This document shows positions 43,742-55,738 of a stretch of 64,000 bases of DNA, piece by piece (the first letter of the stretch is position 1; the number at the start of each line of letters is the position of its first letter). Below the pieces are notes generated by a model that made no database searches, was not told the origin of the DNA, and was given only the letters and a program-made list of their open reading frames with translations. Both the position numbers and the translations under genes were made by a program. This DNA is from Batkoa obscura (Eukaryota > Entomophthoromycota > Entomophthoromycetes > Entomophthorales > Batkoaceae): positions 1-64,000 of the forward strand of contig JASVEC010000002.1 of NCBI GenBank assembly GCA_030770535.1, given 5' to 3'.

Positions 43742-45741
43742 TTATAAATCAATTAAATTCTCTGTATCATTCTCTTCATTTCTGCTCTTCCCTATATTCT
43801 CTTCACTATTTTCTCTAGATAACTCCCTTTGTGGTAATGGGGGTGGAGACATATCCATTTGTAAAATAGTTTCAATACAAGTAGTTAAGTCCCCATCTTT
43901 TGCTTCTAAAACAGCATTTAATACTTGTGGTTCATATGTTGGAAACATTTCAATTAACATAGCAATACCAGTATCAAACGGCAATGGTAAGGGTGAACTT
44001 ACTTTTGGTGAAGTGGTACTAGGCATGATCCCTAATAATTTTTCATCTATAGTAGCTGTAGAATTACGTCGCATCATAGTGGAACTGGGTATCATTGGTT
44101 GATTATTATTATTATTATTATTATTATTGTAAATATTATTTTCCTCTTCATTGGAATCTTCTTCACTTGAACTACCAAATAATTGCAATAAAAATGATTT
44201 TTTCTTTTTTAAATCTTTTTTATTAATTGTGTTATTATTATTATTATTATTTAATAAATCTTCATTATCACTACCTGTATTTATTATTGGATTAGTAACG
44301 TCATTAATAAATTTATTCATTAAATCTAATGGCCTTCTTATACGTTGTGTTAACGGAGATTCTCTTCCAGATGAATTATTATTATTGTTTTGTTCTTTTA
44401 TTGTTGTGTGATTAGATAATATTGGTGTTGGACTAATTGGATGATCTTGACTTAATGGAGTTATTGGTAAAGAAGTAGTTGTATCCATATCTAATTCTTT
44501 TAATGTATCTTCTAAATTTCTATTTAAATAAAAAATAAAACATTAATTATATTATTATATTATAAATAAATTACTTATCAAATTCTTCTTTTGTAATAGA
44601 TAAAGAAGTAGGTTCAATATTTTCAATAAAAGAACAGGCAGAATAAAATTGAGTAAGATAATAACCTGGTTCGGATAATAATTTAGATGGATGTCTAAAT
44701 CTTTGAATATATTGTAAATTAGAAAATAATTGTTTAGGAGCTGCTTTAAGTATCGTTAATATTAACAAAGGTAAAAACGAATCGGCTCCTCCACTTGAAC
44801 CTTTATCTTCTTTTTCCATTTTTTTTAATAATGCAAATAAATATTTACAACAATTTAATAAACAGATCATCTTATGTCGAGGGGTTTTAAACTTGTTCAC
44901 TTTTTGTAATTCTTGGCTTGCAAATAATAAATAATATTGATTATGATCTGTAACTATTATATCTAAATGACTTTCTTTAATCCACTTAAAAAATTTATAT
45001 CGTTGCTCTAAAATATGATCCCGTTCATTGTCTTCAGAGCCAATTGGACAAAAACAATGAATATGTAATCGATTCATTAAATATTGTTCAATACCTTCTT
45101 GTAAATATTCTATTAATTCTTCTCTACTATTGAACATAGATTCTTCTTCTAATTCTTCTCCTTTTTTAACTAATTCAAACCAAATTTGATTGTTAACCAT
45201 TTTAACTAGTATAAAATCCATAAACTCATGTATATTTTTAGTTAATTGTTTGAATGTATATGTTTTTCGGTCCAATTCTCTAACAAAATTTTCTAAATAA
45301 CGTAAGATATCTTTTGCTTCAGGGGACCTTATTTGATCTAAAAATTTAGGATAATCAAACTCTGCTTTACTACCACCAGAGCTATTTTGTCTTATTATCA
45401 TACTTGGACTAGGTTTAACTATTGGACTAAAAGCTATTAAATATCAATATTTAATATTACAATCTATTTTTTATTATTGATTTTTTTTTACCTTTTTCTT
45501 TTTCTTTTTCTTTTTCTTTTTCTTTTTCTTCATTATTGTCATTATCACCATCATTATTATTATTATGATTAATATTATTATTTTCATTACCATTACCTTT
45601 GTTTATCTCTTTACTATTCTCTTCTTCTAAATTTAAATTCAATTTGGACATATCTAACAGAAGTTGAGCATTAGGTGGGGATATTTGGTTTGGACTTTCA
45701 GGTAATTTAGTTTGAATCGCTAATTTAAATTCATCTTCCAT
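43742..45741 (-). CDS. VPS9: VPS9-domain Rab5 exchange factor with CUE domain
   Basis: Three exons (45492-45741, 44575-45433, 43742-44519) make 628 residues. Order: an acidic, Asn- and Lys/Glu-repeat-rich N terminus; a helical bundle and VPS9 core (about 95-360) with the pattern ADSFLPLLILTILKAAP and LLSEPGYYLTQFYSACSFIE; a long Asn/Ser-rich linker; and a CUE domain near 555-600 (MFPTYEPQVLNAVL, CIETIL) that binds ubiquitin. This is the architecture of yeast Vps9, which activates Vps21/Rab5 on endosomes and senses ubiquitinated cargo. Asn tracts come from AAT repeats. It is divergent from the dehydrogenase gene with a 272-bp shared promoter region and converges with cystinosin, 108 bp apart. 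Confidence 0.93.
44103..44130. repeat. ATT/AAT microsatellite coding for poly-Asn in VPS9
   Basis: Nine AAT codons in a row in the linker between VPS9 and CUE domains; a shorter run lies at 44231-44252. The same kind of tract occurs in at least three neighbouring genes. Confidence 0.9.
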
Positions 45742-46013
45742 AATTCTATTTGATTTGTTTTATATATTATATATTGTGTTATCGATTAAAGTCTTCTATA
45801 TATTTTATTTAAGCCACTTATTTTTCTATTTCTTTATTGAATAGAACATGGGTTATTGTTTTATTTAGCCAATTAAATTGAGGGGATGTGAATTACTTGG
45901 CAGTGAGCTTTGTTCATGGTGATAAGCCAATTAAAGAGGAAATTGATGAGTGATGTGTTCTAATGACATAAATATAAATTTATAAAAGTTGATATTAAAT
46001 TTAAATATCTAAA

Positions 46014-47370
46014 ATGAAGAAATATAAGTTATTGATAACAAGAGAATTAACATCAAAGATAAATGAAAGGATATTGGCTCTAAAGGATATGTAAATTTTC
46101 TATTTAATAAATATTTACTATTATTAATATTTTATTAATGTACTTTAGTTATGACTTAACTTGGCATAATAGTTCAGCACCATTAGATCCTAAAGAGTTT
46201 ATTAAATTAAGTGAAGGTAATTTTACAACTTATCTAATTTTAATTAAATTAAACTAATTGTGAATAATAATTAAGGTCAACATGGGATATTATGTACATT
46301 ATCGGATTCTATTAATAATGAATTATTAACTAGTTGTGGACCACAATTAAAAGTAAAATATTTTATTAATATCGATTTTCTTTTATTGATTTATAAAAAA
46401 ACTAACTAATTTTAAGGTCATTTCAACTATGAGTGTAGGTTATGAGCACTTTGATTTAAATGCAATAAAACAATTTGAATTAAAAAACAATATAAAAATA
46501 AAGCTAGGTTTTACCCCAGATGTATTAACAGATGCAGTGGCTGAAATTAATATTGGTTTAGCTTTAACTGTTATGAGAAGATTATTTGAAGTAATAATTT
46601 AATTTAATATTTTAATTCATTTTAATAATAATATCAGGCTCAATCAGCTGCTATTAATGGAAATGTAAGTTATTATTATATTACATTATATTATGTTATT
46701 ATATTATGTTATTATACTAATGATTTTATGTGAAGTGGAAGCAATGGTCTCCGAATTGGTTATTAGGTAATTAATTGTATTTAAATATAAATGTAATAAT
46801 ATTAAATCTTAATTTATTTTAGGTCATCAATTAAGTAATAAGACAATTGGTTTATTAGGATTTGGTAGAATTGGAAAAGCAACTTATGAACGCTTATTAC
46901 CATTTAAACCAAAACAATTACTTTATTATAAAAGAACATTATTGCAACAGTCGTATGAAAATTTAATTTATTCTAATACTATGGAGTCTTTATTATCAGA
47001 AAGTGATATAATATTCATTAATATCGATTTGAATCCCGATACTATTCATTTAATTGATTATTCGAAATTATCTTTAATGAAAAAAGAAGCTATATTAATT
47101 AATAGTTCTAGAGGTCAAATTATTAATCAAGATGATTTAGTTAAAGTATTGAGAGAAAATAAATTAGGCGGTGTTGGATTAGATGTTACTACGCCTGAAC
47201 CATTGTCAAAAAACCATCCTTTATTTATTGAATTCAAAAATAAAGTGACAATCTTTCCTCATATTGGTTCAGCTACAGTTGAAACTAGAAATATGATGGG
47301 AGATTTAGCCTTAGATAATTTATTAACTGGAATAAATGATCAAGAGTTAAAGACAGAGATTAAATATTAA
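46014..47370 (+). CDS. D-2-hydroxyacid dehydrogenase, glyoxylate/hydroxypyruvate reductase-like
   Basis: Seven exons (46014-46090, 46149-46216, 46276-46352, 46417-46590, 46638-46664, 46736-46766, 46823-47370) encode 333 residues, close to GRHPR. The N terminus reads KYKLLITRELTSKI. The NAD(P)-binding motif GLLGFGRIGKA, the strand INSSRGQIINQDDL, LDVTTPEP with the catalytic-site Glu, and PHIGSAT with the catalytic His are in the expected order. The enzyme reduces glyoxylate or hydroxypyruvate; substrate preference cannot be read from the sequence. WKQWSPNWLLG before the dinucleotide fold is typical of the GRHPR group. Exons 5 and 6 are only 27 and 31 nt. It shares a 272-bp promoter interval with VPS9. 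Confidence 0.92.
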
Positions 47371-47593
47371 ATAAAATATACAATTTATACTGATTTTTAT
47401 TCTTTAACATTATTAATTAACTTCAAAAAATTGTGATTTTAGTTTAAAATTTTAAACTCACTAAAACCAATAATATTCTTCTAATCTTTAATATTTAACC
47501 AATCATAATGAATTTTAATTACCTATTAATAACAAATTATTTAGAGTGACTGCTTAAAATTGTTTAGTCTATTTTTTAATAAGTAAAATTGAT

Positions 47594-48577
47594 ATGAATC
47601 CAGCAACAATTAACAACCCATTAATCCCAACCTCTTCCAATACTATTGATATCAAGCCCAGTCCCTTTTTAGTTGATTTAGGCGAAGTTTGGTCTATTTA
47701 TGGAGAAGATCTATGTATTGAAATAGAACAAGCAATTGAAGATGATAAATATTATTCTAATAATAATAATAATAATAATTTTATAAAACCAAAGCAATAT
47801 CAATTCCTTATTCATTTTATTAGTAAATATGATACTTTAATTAAAATCGGCGTAAAATATGATATACAGGTAATAACAATAATAATAATACTATATATAT
47901 TGATCTATTTTATTTGTTTTTAAATAGTTAGATATATTATGTCGTATTAATAAACTATCTATAAAAGATCAATTAATATCTAAAAAATATTTATTAATAC
48001 CTATTAATGTTAATTTGAAATTAAAACAAATGGTTTATGAATATCCCAATTATTTTTATAATTTGAATAAATTACAATTAAATACAATAATTCCTTATGA
48101 ATCCTGTATTCCGCCACCATTAGATAAAACTATTGAGCATTACAATATTGACGAAACTTCATTAAGTTCAATAGAATCAAATGAAGAGAGTAAGTTTATG
48201 TTATATTATATTATACTTATTAAATTCAATACTAATTTCTTTTATTATTAGCTTTTAATGAAACTAAACGGAATAGTTATATGAGACCAATAATTAACAT
48301 AGATAATATAATAGCAACTAAACGCAAAACAATGATAAATGAAAGTATAAATTATAAATTAAATCAACTAACTCCCTTATATGAAACTTATCAAACCATT
48401 GATAATACATTATTAGATTTATCAACTAATTGTATAATATCATCATCATCATCATTATATAATAATAATAATAATAATAATAATCAATTAAAAGAGAAAC
48501 AAAATTATACAACAAATCCAGTAGAATTAATAACTTTTTCTTCAAGAAAAGTTAAATTACCTTTACCTGAAATTTAA
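47594..48577 (+). CDS. Intracellular LysM-domain-like protein
   Basis: Three exons (47594-47869, 47928-48189, 48252-48577) encode 287 residues. A single LysM-like domain spans about 77-125, interrupted by intron 1: FLIHFISKYDTLIKIGVKY, then LDILCRINKLSI and KKYLLIPI fit the YxVxxGDTLxxIAxKY, NxL, L.IP pattern. No signal peptide or membrane segment is seen, so it resembles the intracellular LYSMD1/2 group rather than secreted LysM effectors. The flanks are disordered and have Asn runs (residues 56-62 and near 250). Function unknown. The domain call is by eye and moderately sure. It follows the dehydrogenase gene by 223 bp, same strand. Confidence 0.65.
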
Positions 48578-48692
48578 TTTATAATTTATACTATTTATTT
48601 TCTTCAATCTTCTCGTTTGTGTGTATACTCCTTTTTATTATTATACAGAAATAAAAACACAATAAATAATTAAATTTGAAAAAAATTTATTT

Positions 48693-49956
48693 TCATAATT
48701 CATCTTTATCTTCTTCATTTTCATTAGGTACTCGTAACACTTGCATCCCAGATGGATAAATAGCTGAAGCAGTGAATTCGGATAATACTAAGGCCGCTTG
48801 ATAACCTCCATAAGCAGCAGAGATACCCACATCAATTAAAATGACTCTACCTTCACATCGAGTTCTAATTTTACCATTCGATTGGACTGTATGACCCACC
48901 ACCATTCTTTTAACTCCTAATTTTTTTAATGCTGATTTTAATACATTACATATTTCAGTTTCAGTTTCTAATGCATAACCCCGATACCAAGCTGGACCAT
49001 CACCACCAAATAATTCCACATTCCATAATTCATTAGGTGTTTTTTCACTTAATTCTTTTTTAGTGATTATATTTAAAGCAGTATTACCATATTCAGCAAA
49101 GGTGGGATGAATCCTAAATAAAAAATAAAAAATAAAAATAAAAATAAAAATAAAAATAAAAATAAAAATAAAAAATGATAATATATATATGCTTAAACTA
49201 TACTAGAATACTATATTATTATTATTAATTCTATTAAAACCTTACCCACCATGACAAAATATAGTATCTTCAATTTTAGCTGTTAAATTTAAACCTCTTA
49301 AATACCGTCCAATCCAACCTTTTTCTGTAAACATTAATTTACGTTGAGTTAAATCACCAAACGTTTGAATATCTTCTTCAGTAACATATCGATAATCTTC
49401 CATCAAATTCATTAATTCATGATTACCAAGTAAGGGAACTACCTAATAAAAAGAAAATAAATAAGCTTATTTTTAGCTGAAAGATTCATTATATTGTTGA
49501 TTGATATTCAAAAAAGTAGATTTATCTAAAAACTTACTAGACCACCTTCAATTTCAGCTTCTTTTCTAAGTCGTTTTAATAACTTGTATAATTTGATTGT
49601 ATCTGGTCCTCGATCAACTACATCTCCCTATAAAATTAAAAAATTATTAATTTTAAACTTTTATTGCTTTATTTCAATTAGTAATATATAATAATACTCT
49701 TCTTTTTCTCTATCATTTCTCTCCTTTTAATTTTACCTTCTCAAAAATAAAAACTTACCGTTTGTACTAAAGTAGTGGTATTCTTTCCTTTCCATTTATT
49801 ATTTTGATCAATAACATCCACCATTTTTAATACTTTAATAGCTTGACTATAATCCCCATGTAAATCACCAATAGCTATCATCCTTGGTCTTTCCCATTTA
49901 CAAATAATACTATGAAGCCAAAAATTTAATGTTAATATTATTAAATTGAATCGCAT
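48693..49956 (-). CDS. PPP-like calcineurin-type phosphoesterase with N-terminal signal sequence
   Basis: Four exons (49759-49956, 49538-49627, 49246-49442, 48693-49113) encode 301 residues. Residues 1-19 are hydrophobic (FNLIILTLNFWLHSIIC), a signal peptide or anchor. The metallophosphatase motifs follow in order: GDLHGDY, GDVVDRG, LLGNHE, a His in FCHGGIHP, and VVGHT. This matches the bacterial-like group of PPP phosphatases (Shewanella-like/SLP or Rhizobiales-like) better than PP1, PP2A or calcineurin, because the insert WNVELFGGDGPAWYRG is typical of that group. Two metal ions are expected. Substrate unknown; likely in the secretory pathway. Introns of 131, 95 and 132 bp are long for this window, and the last contains an AAAAT microsatellite. 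Confidence 0.85.
49117..49175. repeat. AAAAT-type microsatellite in an intron
   Basis: About ten AAAAAT/AAAAT units within intron 3 of the phosphoesterase gene, close to its acceptor site. Confidence 0.9.
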
Positions 49957-50366
49957 TTTATAATTTAATAAAGAAGCTTGAAAAATAATTTCATTTCAAT
50001 GTTTCAATATTTCAATATTTTGATGTTTCAATTTGTTAATTTTATATATAAAATATGTAAGGATTAAAAAATAAAAACTTAAAAATGAAAGAGTTACAAA
50101 GTTATCAAATATAAACAAAAAAGTAATAATTATTTAATAGTTTATATTATTTTGAATAAAAAAATAAATTTAAATACAAAGAATAGAATAGTTCTTATTT
50201 TTTACATTGAATATCCAAGTCCTTAAATTTTTTCTCCAAAAAAATCAAATAAAGTCGTTTTGAATTTTTCTATCATTACTTGACTGTTTCCTTTTCTTGA
50301 AATTGATACTTAAATTTATGCCCATTTTTGGAATTGAAACTCAATAAATCTTAATATACAGATGAT
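49957..50366. other. Intergenic spacer
   Basis: About 410 bp between the phosphoesterase start and the PAK kinase stop, both on the minus strand. It is the presumed promoter of the phosphoesterase gene; no motif recognised. Confidence 0.5.
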
Positions 50367-52398
50367 TTATTCCTCTGCCAATGCTCTTTCTTTACTATCA
50401 ATAATTAAAGGTCCTAATTCTTTAGTCAATACTGCTTTTTTAAGGAAAGGATGTTGCAATAATTCTTTTGTGTTAGGTCTTTCAGCAGGTTCTACTTCTA
50501 AGCACCAATTTAAAAATTGTTTTAAACTATTAGATAAATTTTCTGGTTCTTCCAATTTAGGAGTACCAATAGTAGCTATTAAATACAATGCTCTTAATGG
50601 GTTTTCCTTTAAATAAGGCGGTTCTCCCTCTATCATTTCAATAATCATTATACCTAATGACCATATATCAACTTTAGGTCCATATTCTTTACGTGTAACT
50701 ATTTCTGGGGCCATCCAATAAGGTGTACCTACCATAGTTACTCGTCGATTTTCATCTTCATTTAATTGTGCACAAAATCCGAAATCCGTAATTTTAACAT
50801 CTCCATTAAATGATAATAATATATTATCACTTTTAATATCTCGATGTATAATACTATGAGAATGTAAATGATCTAAACCTTTTAATACCTAAATAAATAT
50901 TAAAATTAATATAATTGTTAATTTTTATATAATAATATAAATTTACTTCTTGACTAATAGTAGCTATTTGACTTTCTGTAATAATAGTATTAGTAACTAC
51001 TTCAGTTAAAGATCCTCCTTCCATATATTCCATAACTACCCAAAGGTCCCCTTTCCATAGATAGCCATCAATAAAATTGACAATGTTAGGATGTTTTGCT
51101 GATTTCATTACTGAAATTTCATTAACAATTAATTCTTTCTTAGGTTGTTGTAATATATTGATTTGTTTTAATGCTAATGGATTATCAGGTTCTTTTGTAT
51201 GATATGCAATAAATACACCGCCCGATGCTCCTTGTCCAATTTTACGATGTCCTTCATAAACTTTATAGGGGTCTTGATAGTGACAGAATAATTTTAAGCG
51301 CTCCATAACATCATGAATAGAGGATCGTCGTTGCGTTGATGGTCTTGGCATAGGTTTAGGTGGTATTTCTCCAAGCGAATCATGAGTTATATTATCTAAA
51401 TGATCAATTTCATTACGTGGAGTAAGTGAAGATTCCATTGGTAAAGATTGTGAAGTAGGATCTAATAAATTAATATTAATATCAAATTAATATTATACAT
51501 ATATTATAATAAAATATATTACCACTATGTGCTATAGATACTTGAGAATTAGTTGAAGGAGCAAGTGTACTTGCATCTGATTTCCTTGGTTGATTTTTTT
51601 CTTCCCTTAACGAATCTCTTAATTCTTGACGAGTTAACGATAACTAAGATAAAAAAATATTAATATTTTTTCTTTTTATTCAAACAAATTAAATAGTATT
51701 CTTACTTTTCCAGTATTAAATTTCTTCTCATTATTATTATTATTATTATTACTATCTTCAAACCGATCCCATTTACCATCTTTTTGTCCTTGATTATAAA
51801 ATTCCATTACATCAATAACTGCCTGTTTTATTATAGTAAAAAAAATTAAGTTAATTCATAAACCTCAATTAATAAAATAGTTCAAAATTACCTGAGGGTG
51901 AGCAGCTTGTTCTGTTTGTGTAATACCCGATGTTTTAAGTATTTGTTTCCATTCTTGAGGTAAACCCTAATAATCATGAAAATTAATATGTCTATTACCT
52001 TTTAAAAATTAAATTAAATTTACCAAAAATTCCCCAGTTTCATTATCATAACCTACATGAGTAATATGTCTTGTATTAAATGGTAAAGAAATTTGTTGTT
52101 TTCTTTGTGGTTGAGGTGGACTATTATTAGCATTAAATTTACCTATTTAAAAGATAAAATATTGATTAATATCTTTATTTAGCTCTTAAAAGTTAAACTA
52201 AAACATACCCGAGACCGATGAAAAAAATTGTGAAAATTTATGTGATAAAGAAGAACGATTTCCAGCTTTACTTTCTTGTAAATTTAAATTACTAAGTTTT
52301 TTGTTTAATTTTTGCATCCCATTAGTATTTGGACTAACTTGATTGTTTTTTAAATTAGCTACACTTTTACTTTTCGTTAAACTTGAATTATTTTCCAT
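50367..52398 (-). CDS. STE20: p21-activated (Ste20/PAK) protein kinase
   Basis: Seven exons (52209-52398, 52024-52142, 51892-51966, 51706-51822, 51523-51643, 50947-51461, 50367-50888) encode 552 residues. A CRIB/PBD at about 76-110 ([20 protein letters not shown]) binds Cdc42 or Rac and doubles as autoinhibitory segment. The kinase domain fills about 270-535: GQGASGGV glycine loop, LALKQI lysine, [11 protein letters not shown] catalytic loop, [21 protein letters not shown] activation segment. There is no PH domain, so it is of the Ste20/Pak1 type rather than Cla4. It should act in polarity, hyphal growth and MAPK signalling at the cortex. A seven-Asn run lies in the regulatory linker. Confidence 0.96.
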
Positions 52399-54013
52399 CT
52401 TTTCTTTGAATCTGAATTTGAATTTTATTTGTTATTTTATTTTTATATTTCAAATACTTATTCTTCTACAACTATTCTTTCCAATTATAAATACCTTCGA
52501 TTTCAATTGCTATATTATATCGTGCTAATCTCTCTTCCTTTTTTAATAAATATTGCTACTGCTGTTACTTCTATGCTACTTCAATTGGTAAACAAAGTAT
52601 TTAAAACTAGAAACTTTTGATAATAAAAAAGAGAAAAATAAAAAGTTCTCAAAGAGGTGCAATAACCAAGAAGATTAGGGTGTATCTTTCTGTTGAGTGG
52701 TGATGGTAATGTATTTCGATTTTTATTGGTCAATTTTACTTATACTTTCAAATTAATTGGCTAGCTTGAAATAGCCTGATTCGGTGGGTAATTAAAATTT
52801 AGAAATATGTTGTTGGCTTGATTTAGTAAAAAGGCAAGTAAATTTTTAATAAAATAATAATAAATTGAAGTAATTTATTAACTATTTATTAAACTGTTGA
52901 AGTTCAATTTTTGTTAATTTTGTTTTCTTTCAATTAAATAAGGTTGAAATAATACAAGTTAGTTAAACCCTATATTGAAGCTTTATTTGAAAGCTAGAAT
53001 GATATTAATTAAATATCGAAAAACAATTTTTGTATTTTGAGTGATTTCATGTAAAAAATTCAAGGCTTTAATCAAAGTTAAGTTAGAATTTATTGGATTT
53101 TCATGCTTTTAATTTAAATGAGATTAAACTTAGATGTTTCATATTTATTTTTAATTTTTTTTTATAAAGCAATTATTAAAATAAACATTTGCTTTTAGGA
53201 TCAAAACAAGTATGAAATAAACTAAACAAATTAAAAAACTTATTGGTTGAATTTTTTTAATTAATTGCACTTGTTTCTTTATTTAAATATGTTAATATCA
53301 GTAAAACTAGTAATTTGATTGTATTTAGCAACTATTCAATATTGATCTTATTATTTCTAAATAAATATTATTATATTATGTATTATTTCAGTATTAAATG
53401 TTACAATGGTTTCATGTTATTTAGAATAAGAACTAATCAAAATCTAAGGCTCTATTTTATCCTGATTTTGAATTATTTATATAAAAGTTGTATTAAGGTC
53501 TAATTAATACAAAATCTTATCTGTAATATTAGCTAGGCTTTTAAGCTTTACAAGGTGTATTAATAAAGTACATCTAAATAATACATTCTAACTGAATCCT
53601 TTTCTATTAATGAAAATAGTTTATATTTTCAAATTTTGATGAGTTTTGTTCTTTTTATCAACTTAAAATTTAAAAAATTTATAGATAAATCCTTAGAAGT
53701 AAAAAACGTCAATACTTTAACTATTAAGCTTATTAAATAAAAAAGCTTAAAAAAGTACTCTGTAAATACATTCAAGTTCAATAAAAGGGAAAAAATAATA
53801 ATCGATATAATATGATAATTGTTTTTTTAACATAAATTATTATGTACATTATATAAAATACTATATTGTTATCATTAATAAAACCAGAGCTAACAAAAAA
53901 CCATTTGTCACATCTAATTGGCTATTCAATACATCAAAAATTAAACTCAAATAAAATTTTATTCTTACTCTTTAATCCAAATAATAATATAATAATATAG
54001 AAACAACTTCAAT
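52399..54013. other. Gene-free spacer
   Basis: About 1.6 kb between the divergently read PAK kinase and rhodanese genes. Several small frames exist but they are low-complexity (Tyr/Ile/Leu-rich). No copy of the short element here, unlike spacers nearer the telomere. Confidence 0.5.
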
Positions 54014-55382
54014 ATGTCTAACTTAAGACCCCTTTTTAGAAACATGCCAAGAACCAATATATATCTATCAACAACGTCTACTTCTAAATATAAAATAAGA
54101 CTTAATTCAACTAAGTTTATTCCAATCCGAAATTTAACCATAACAGCTTCTAGTTTACATAGTACTTCATTCTCAAATTCAACAAACCCAGTTTCCACTC
54201 CAATAAACATCCAACAAGAATACATAAGTATCTCATTTTATAAATTTGTCAACTTACCACAATTAAAGTTATCTCAATTACGAACCCAATTACTTAAAGA
54301 TTTAGTTCAATTACAAGTGAGTGGAAGAATCTATATAGCTACTGAAGGTATTAATGCCCAATTTTCATGTCCTAAAAAACGACTAAAAGAAATTGAAAAT
54401 TACTTTAAATCTGGTATAAAAATGGGGGATAAAAACTTATTTGGAGAAGATGTTACTTTTAATATTTCGACTTTAAATGAAAAAGGATTTTCAAAATTAC
54501 ATGTTAGAGTTAAAAAACAGGTAAGTGGAAATTTCATAAAGTAGATTCAGATGGATGAACTAATTGGGATTTCAATTTATTAGATCGTTGCTACGGATAT
54601 TTCACCAGAAGAATACAATATTGAAGATCAACCTACTTATTTAGACGCTGAAAAGTGGCATAAAGAGTTGACTGAAATATCTGAAAAAAAAGATAAATTT
54701 TATCTATTTGATGTTAGAAATCGATATGAGAGGTAATTTAACTCATCTTCAATCATTTTTAACTTTAATCCAACGAGTTAATAGTGATATTGGTCATTTT
54801 GAAGGAGCGATCCTCCATGATGTAGTTACATTTCGAGAGGGTATGGATAAGTTAATCGAAGATACCCAAGGCTTACAAAAAAAGCCAATTTATATGTATT
54901 GCACTGGTGGTATTCGATGTTCTAAAGCAGGTTCTATATTAAAATCAAAAGGGTTTAAAGATGTTAGAATGCTAAAAGGAGGTATTACAGCTTATGGGAA
55001 TTATATTAGACAATTGAAAGAAAAGATAGAGGAAGAATTAGTAAGTGATAAGGAAGATAAAAAACAAGTGAAATCTTTGTTCCGTGGTCAAAACTTCACA
55101 TTTGATAAACGAAGAGGAGAGCCCATTTCAGAAGAAATTATAAGTAAATGTCATCAATGTGGTACTCCTACCAGTAATTATACGAATTGTATTAATATTG
55201 TTTGTAATTTATTATTTTTACAATGTGATGCTTGTAAGATTAAACATAAAGGTACTTGTGGTTGTGAAAGCTGTAAAGAACCCATACTTACTAGGGAAGA
55301 TAATATTGAGAGGAAAAGTGCCGTACACCACCATACTATTAGAGTTAGACCTGAGTTGGTTATTGGGAAGATTGTACCTTAG
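54014..55382 (+). CDS. Rhodanese-domain protein, TrhO/TSTD2-like tRNA uridine hydroxylase
   Basis: Three exons (54014-54520, 54584-54732, 54785-55382) encode 417 residues. The N-terminal 55 residues are basic and Ser/Thr-rich with almost no acid, a likely mitochondrial presequence. Next comes the acylphosphatase-like N-terminal domain of the YceA/TrhO family (ISFYKFVNL, GRIYIATEGINAQFS). The rhodanese domain follows with LFDVRNRYE, HFEGAI and the active loop YCTGGIRCSKAG; the second Cys is the catalytic one. The C terminus has a Cys-rich, zinc-binding-like region (CHQCG, CDACK, CGCESC). Bacterial TrhO makes 5-hydroxyuridine at tRNA position 34, so a mitochondrial tRNA role is a reasonable inference. 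Confidence 0.88.
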
Positions 55383-55738
55383 TTTATAGTAGAGGAATAA
55401 TAGATATAGAATGTTTAAAATTGTAAAAGTTAATTAGTACATTTGTTTTTGTGTTTTAAAATTAGAATTAAAATAATAGAATTTAATAATATTATTATTA
55501 TTTATTTTATAGTTCATTATTTTTTGCTTTTGAAAATAAAACAAAATCTCTTAATTAATCACTATAAATAAGCAATATGATTTAAACACAATTTTATGAT
55601 TTAAAAAAAGTAAGGAGGAACCAAAATTTCATCCAATATCTTGCCCATATGCTATTAAGTTTTGAGACTAAAGTAGATTTACAAAATAAACTATAAATGA
55701 GGTTTTATTATAATTATTGTTTTTTTGTTGTATAAAAA
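55383..55738. other. Intergenic spacer
   Basis: About 355 bp of AT-rich sequence between genes on the same strand; nothing recognised. Confidence 0.5.
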
